In this document: one piece after another, positions 63,189 through 64,000 of the stretch
Numbering within the stretch: position 1 is the stretch's first letter
How the letters are laid out: every line of letters starts with the position of its first letter
Origin: Rhizobium sp. N324
GTDB taxonomy: Bacteria > Pseudomonadota > Alphaproteobacteria > Rhizobiales > Rhizobiaceae
Assembly: GCF_001664485.1 (NCBI RefSeq)
Contig: NZ_CP013634.1
Span: forward strand, 248,001 to 312,000
DNA: 64,000 nt
Direction: 5' to 3'
Position numbers and translations under genes: made by a program
The notes under the pieces: generated by a model
What the model was told of the DNA's origin: nothing
Seen by the model: the letters and a program-made list of their open reading frames with translations, nothing else
The model's database searches: none

Positions 63189-64000
63189 ATGTCCTTCATA
63201 TACTTCCTGAAACGAGCGGGCTTCGCGGCGCTTGCGCTTGCAGCGCTGATGACATCCGCCTTTTTCCTGGTGCGGCTGACGGGGGATCCTGTCGATCTCT
63301 ACCTGCCGGTCGATGCCTCGGATGCGGCGCGCGAAGCCATGCGCGTCCGTCTCGGCCTCGACGGTTCGCTTCCGGCACAATTCCTTGATTGGGCCTGGGA
63401 CATCGTCAGACTCGATTTCGGGGTGTCGCTCTGGCACAACCGGCCGGCCATGGATGTGGTATTGGAAGCGCTGCCCAACACGCTGGCGCTCGGCGCCATT
63501 GCATTGACCCTGGCCTTCGGCGCCGCTGTCGTCATCGGATCCCTCGCCGCCTTGAATGCCGGCGGCTGGATCGATCGTGGCGTCAACCTGCTGTCGCAGG
63601 CCGCCGCCAGCGTGCCGGATTTCTGGCTCGGCCTGATGGGCGTGCTTTTATTCGCGGTCACCTTCCGTCTCTTGCCGACATCGGGCTTCGGCGGCCCGAT
63701 CTACTGGGTACTGCCGATCGCCTGTCTTTTTGCCAGGCCTTTCGGGACCCTGGTGCAGATTATCCGTGGCTCGATGATCGAAGCGCTGAACGCGACCTTC
63801 GTGCGGACCGCACGGGCCAAGGGCGCGCGCGACGGACGAGTTACCTTCGTGCATGCGCTCCGAAACGCTCTCCTGCCCGCGGTCACCGTTACCGGCGACC
63901 TTGCCGCTCAGTTTGCCGGCGGCGGCGGCGTCGTTGAGGTGGTCTTCGGGTTTCCGGGGATCGGCAAGCTTCTGATTGACGGCATCCTCAAGCGCGACTT
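63189..64000 (+). CDS. ABC transporter permease (DppB-like), cut by the window end
   Basis: At least 270 residues; the frame is open to the last base. It begins MSFIYFLKRAGFAALALAAL and contains LVRLTGDPVDLYLP, LDFGVSLWHNRPA, EAA loop TFVRTARAKGARDGRVTFVHALRNALLP and VEVVFGFPGIGKLLIDGILKRD, close to the DppB C-terminus. It lies 40 bases after the disrupted binding-protein gene, with GAGGAGAGCGG before the ATG. It is the first permease of the IclR-associated importer and may be silenced by polarity of the insertion. Confidence 0.92.
   Translation, partial: MSFIYFLKRAGFAALALAALMTSAFFLVRLTGDPVDLYLPVDASDAAREAMRVRLGLDGSLPAQFLDWAWDIVRLDFGVSLWHNRPAMDVVLEALPNTLALGAIALTLAFGAAVVIGSLAALNAGGWIDRGVNLLSQAAASVPDFWLGLMGVLLFAVTFRLLPTSGFGGPIYWVLPIACLFARPFGTLVQIIRGSMIEALNATFVRTARAKGARDGRVTFVHALRNALLPAVTVTGDLAAQFAGGGGVVEVVFGFPGIGKLLIDGILKRD

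Overview
The window is GC-rich alphaproteobacterial DNA and reads as Rhizobium (R. leguminosarum / R. etli type), probably a plasmid or accessory part of the genome. The evidence is the content: an ansP-ansA-ansB asparagine operon whose AnsA carries every catalytic and metal residue of the unusual R. etli asparaginase ReAV, a gamma-resorcylate (gra) cluster in the order known from Rhizobium sp. MTP-10005, a betC choline-sulfatase very like that of Sinorhizobium, many ABC importers and a thiMED salvage operon. I saw no rRNA, tRNA, CRISPR or replication genes. The species assignment is inference.

Layout. 1-2 kb: a TetR regulator with its own palindromic operator and small conserved proteins. 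2-9.4 kb: amidase plus TIM-barrel isomerase, betC with a divergent LysR regulator, an HpcH/HpaI aldolase, a SpeE-like protein and a VOC protein. 9.4-16.3 kb (minus): an apparent operon GNAT-nagZ-binding protein-permeases-two ATPases, which couples a beta-N-acetylhexosaminidase to a family-5 ABC importer. 16.4-18.9 kb (minus): thiM-thiE-thiD behind a TPP riboswitch. 19.8-28 kb (plus): a second family-5 importer whose operon also encodes a RidA protein, a SelA/DgaE-like PLP enzyme and a ureidoglycine-aminohydrolase-type bicupin, followed by two tandem GntR/FCD regulators.

29.6-34 kb: ansP-ansA-ansB (asparagine uptake, then aspartate, then fumarate). 34-39 kb: TauD-family dioxygenase, AhpD-like protein, DUF1206 membrane protein and an MHYT-GGDEF-EAL protein. 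39.3-47 kb: a GAF histidine kinase and response regulator divergent from a ribose-type ABC operon with an SMP-30 lactonase. 47-51 kb: two MFS transporters and a stand-alone LigD-type DNA ligase.

51-58.2 kb: the gra cluster. graD-graA-graF-graC-graB-graE run on the minus strand; the MarR regulator graR and the transporter gene graK run on the plus strand. It predicts uptake of gamma-resorcylate, decarboxylation to resorcinol, hydroxylation to hydroxyquinol, ring cleavage to maleylacetate and reduction to 3-oxoadipate. The same TTGCA-N2-TGCAA palindrome precedes graD and graK. 58.3-64 kb: an RraA-family protein, an IclR regulator with a perfect inverted repeat nearby, and a third family-5 importer. 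Its binding-protein gene is split by an IS1182-type element; removing the element and one TCA copy restores an exact 505-codon frame. The following permease runs off the window end.
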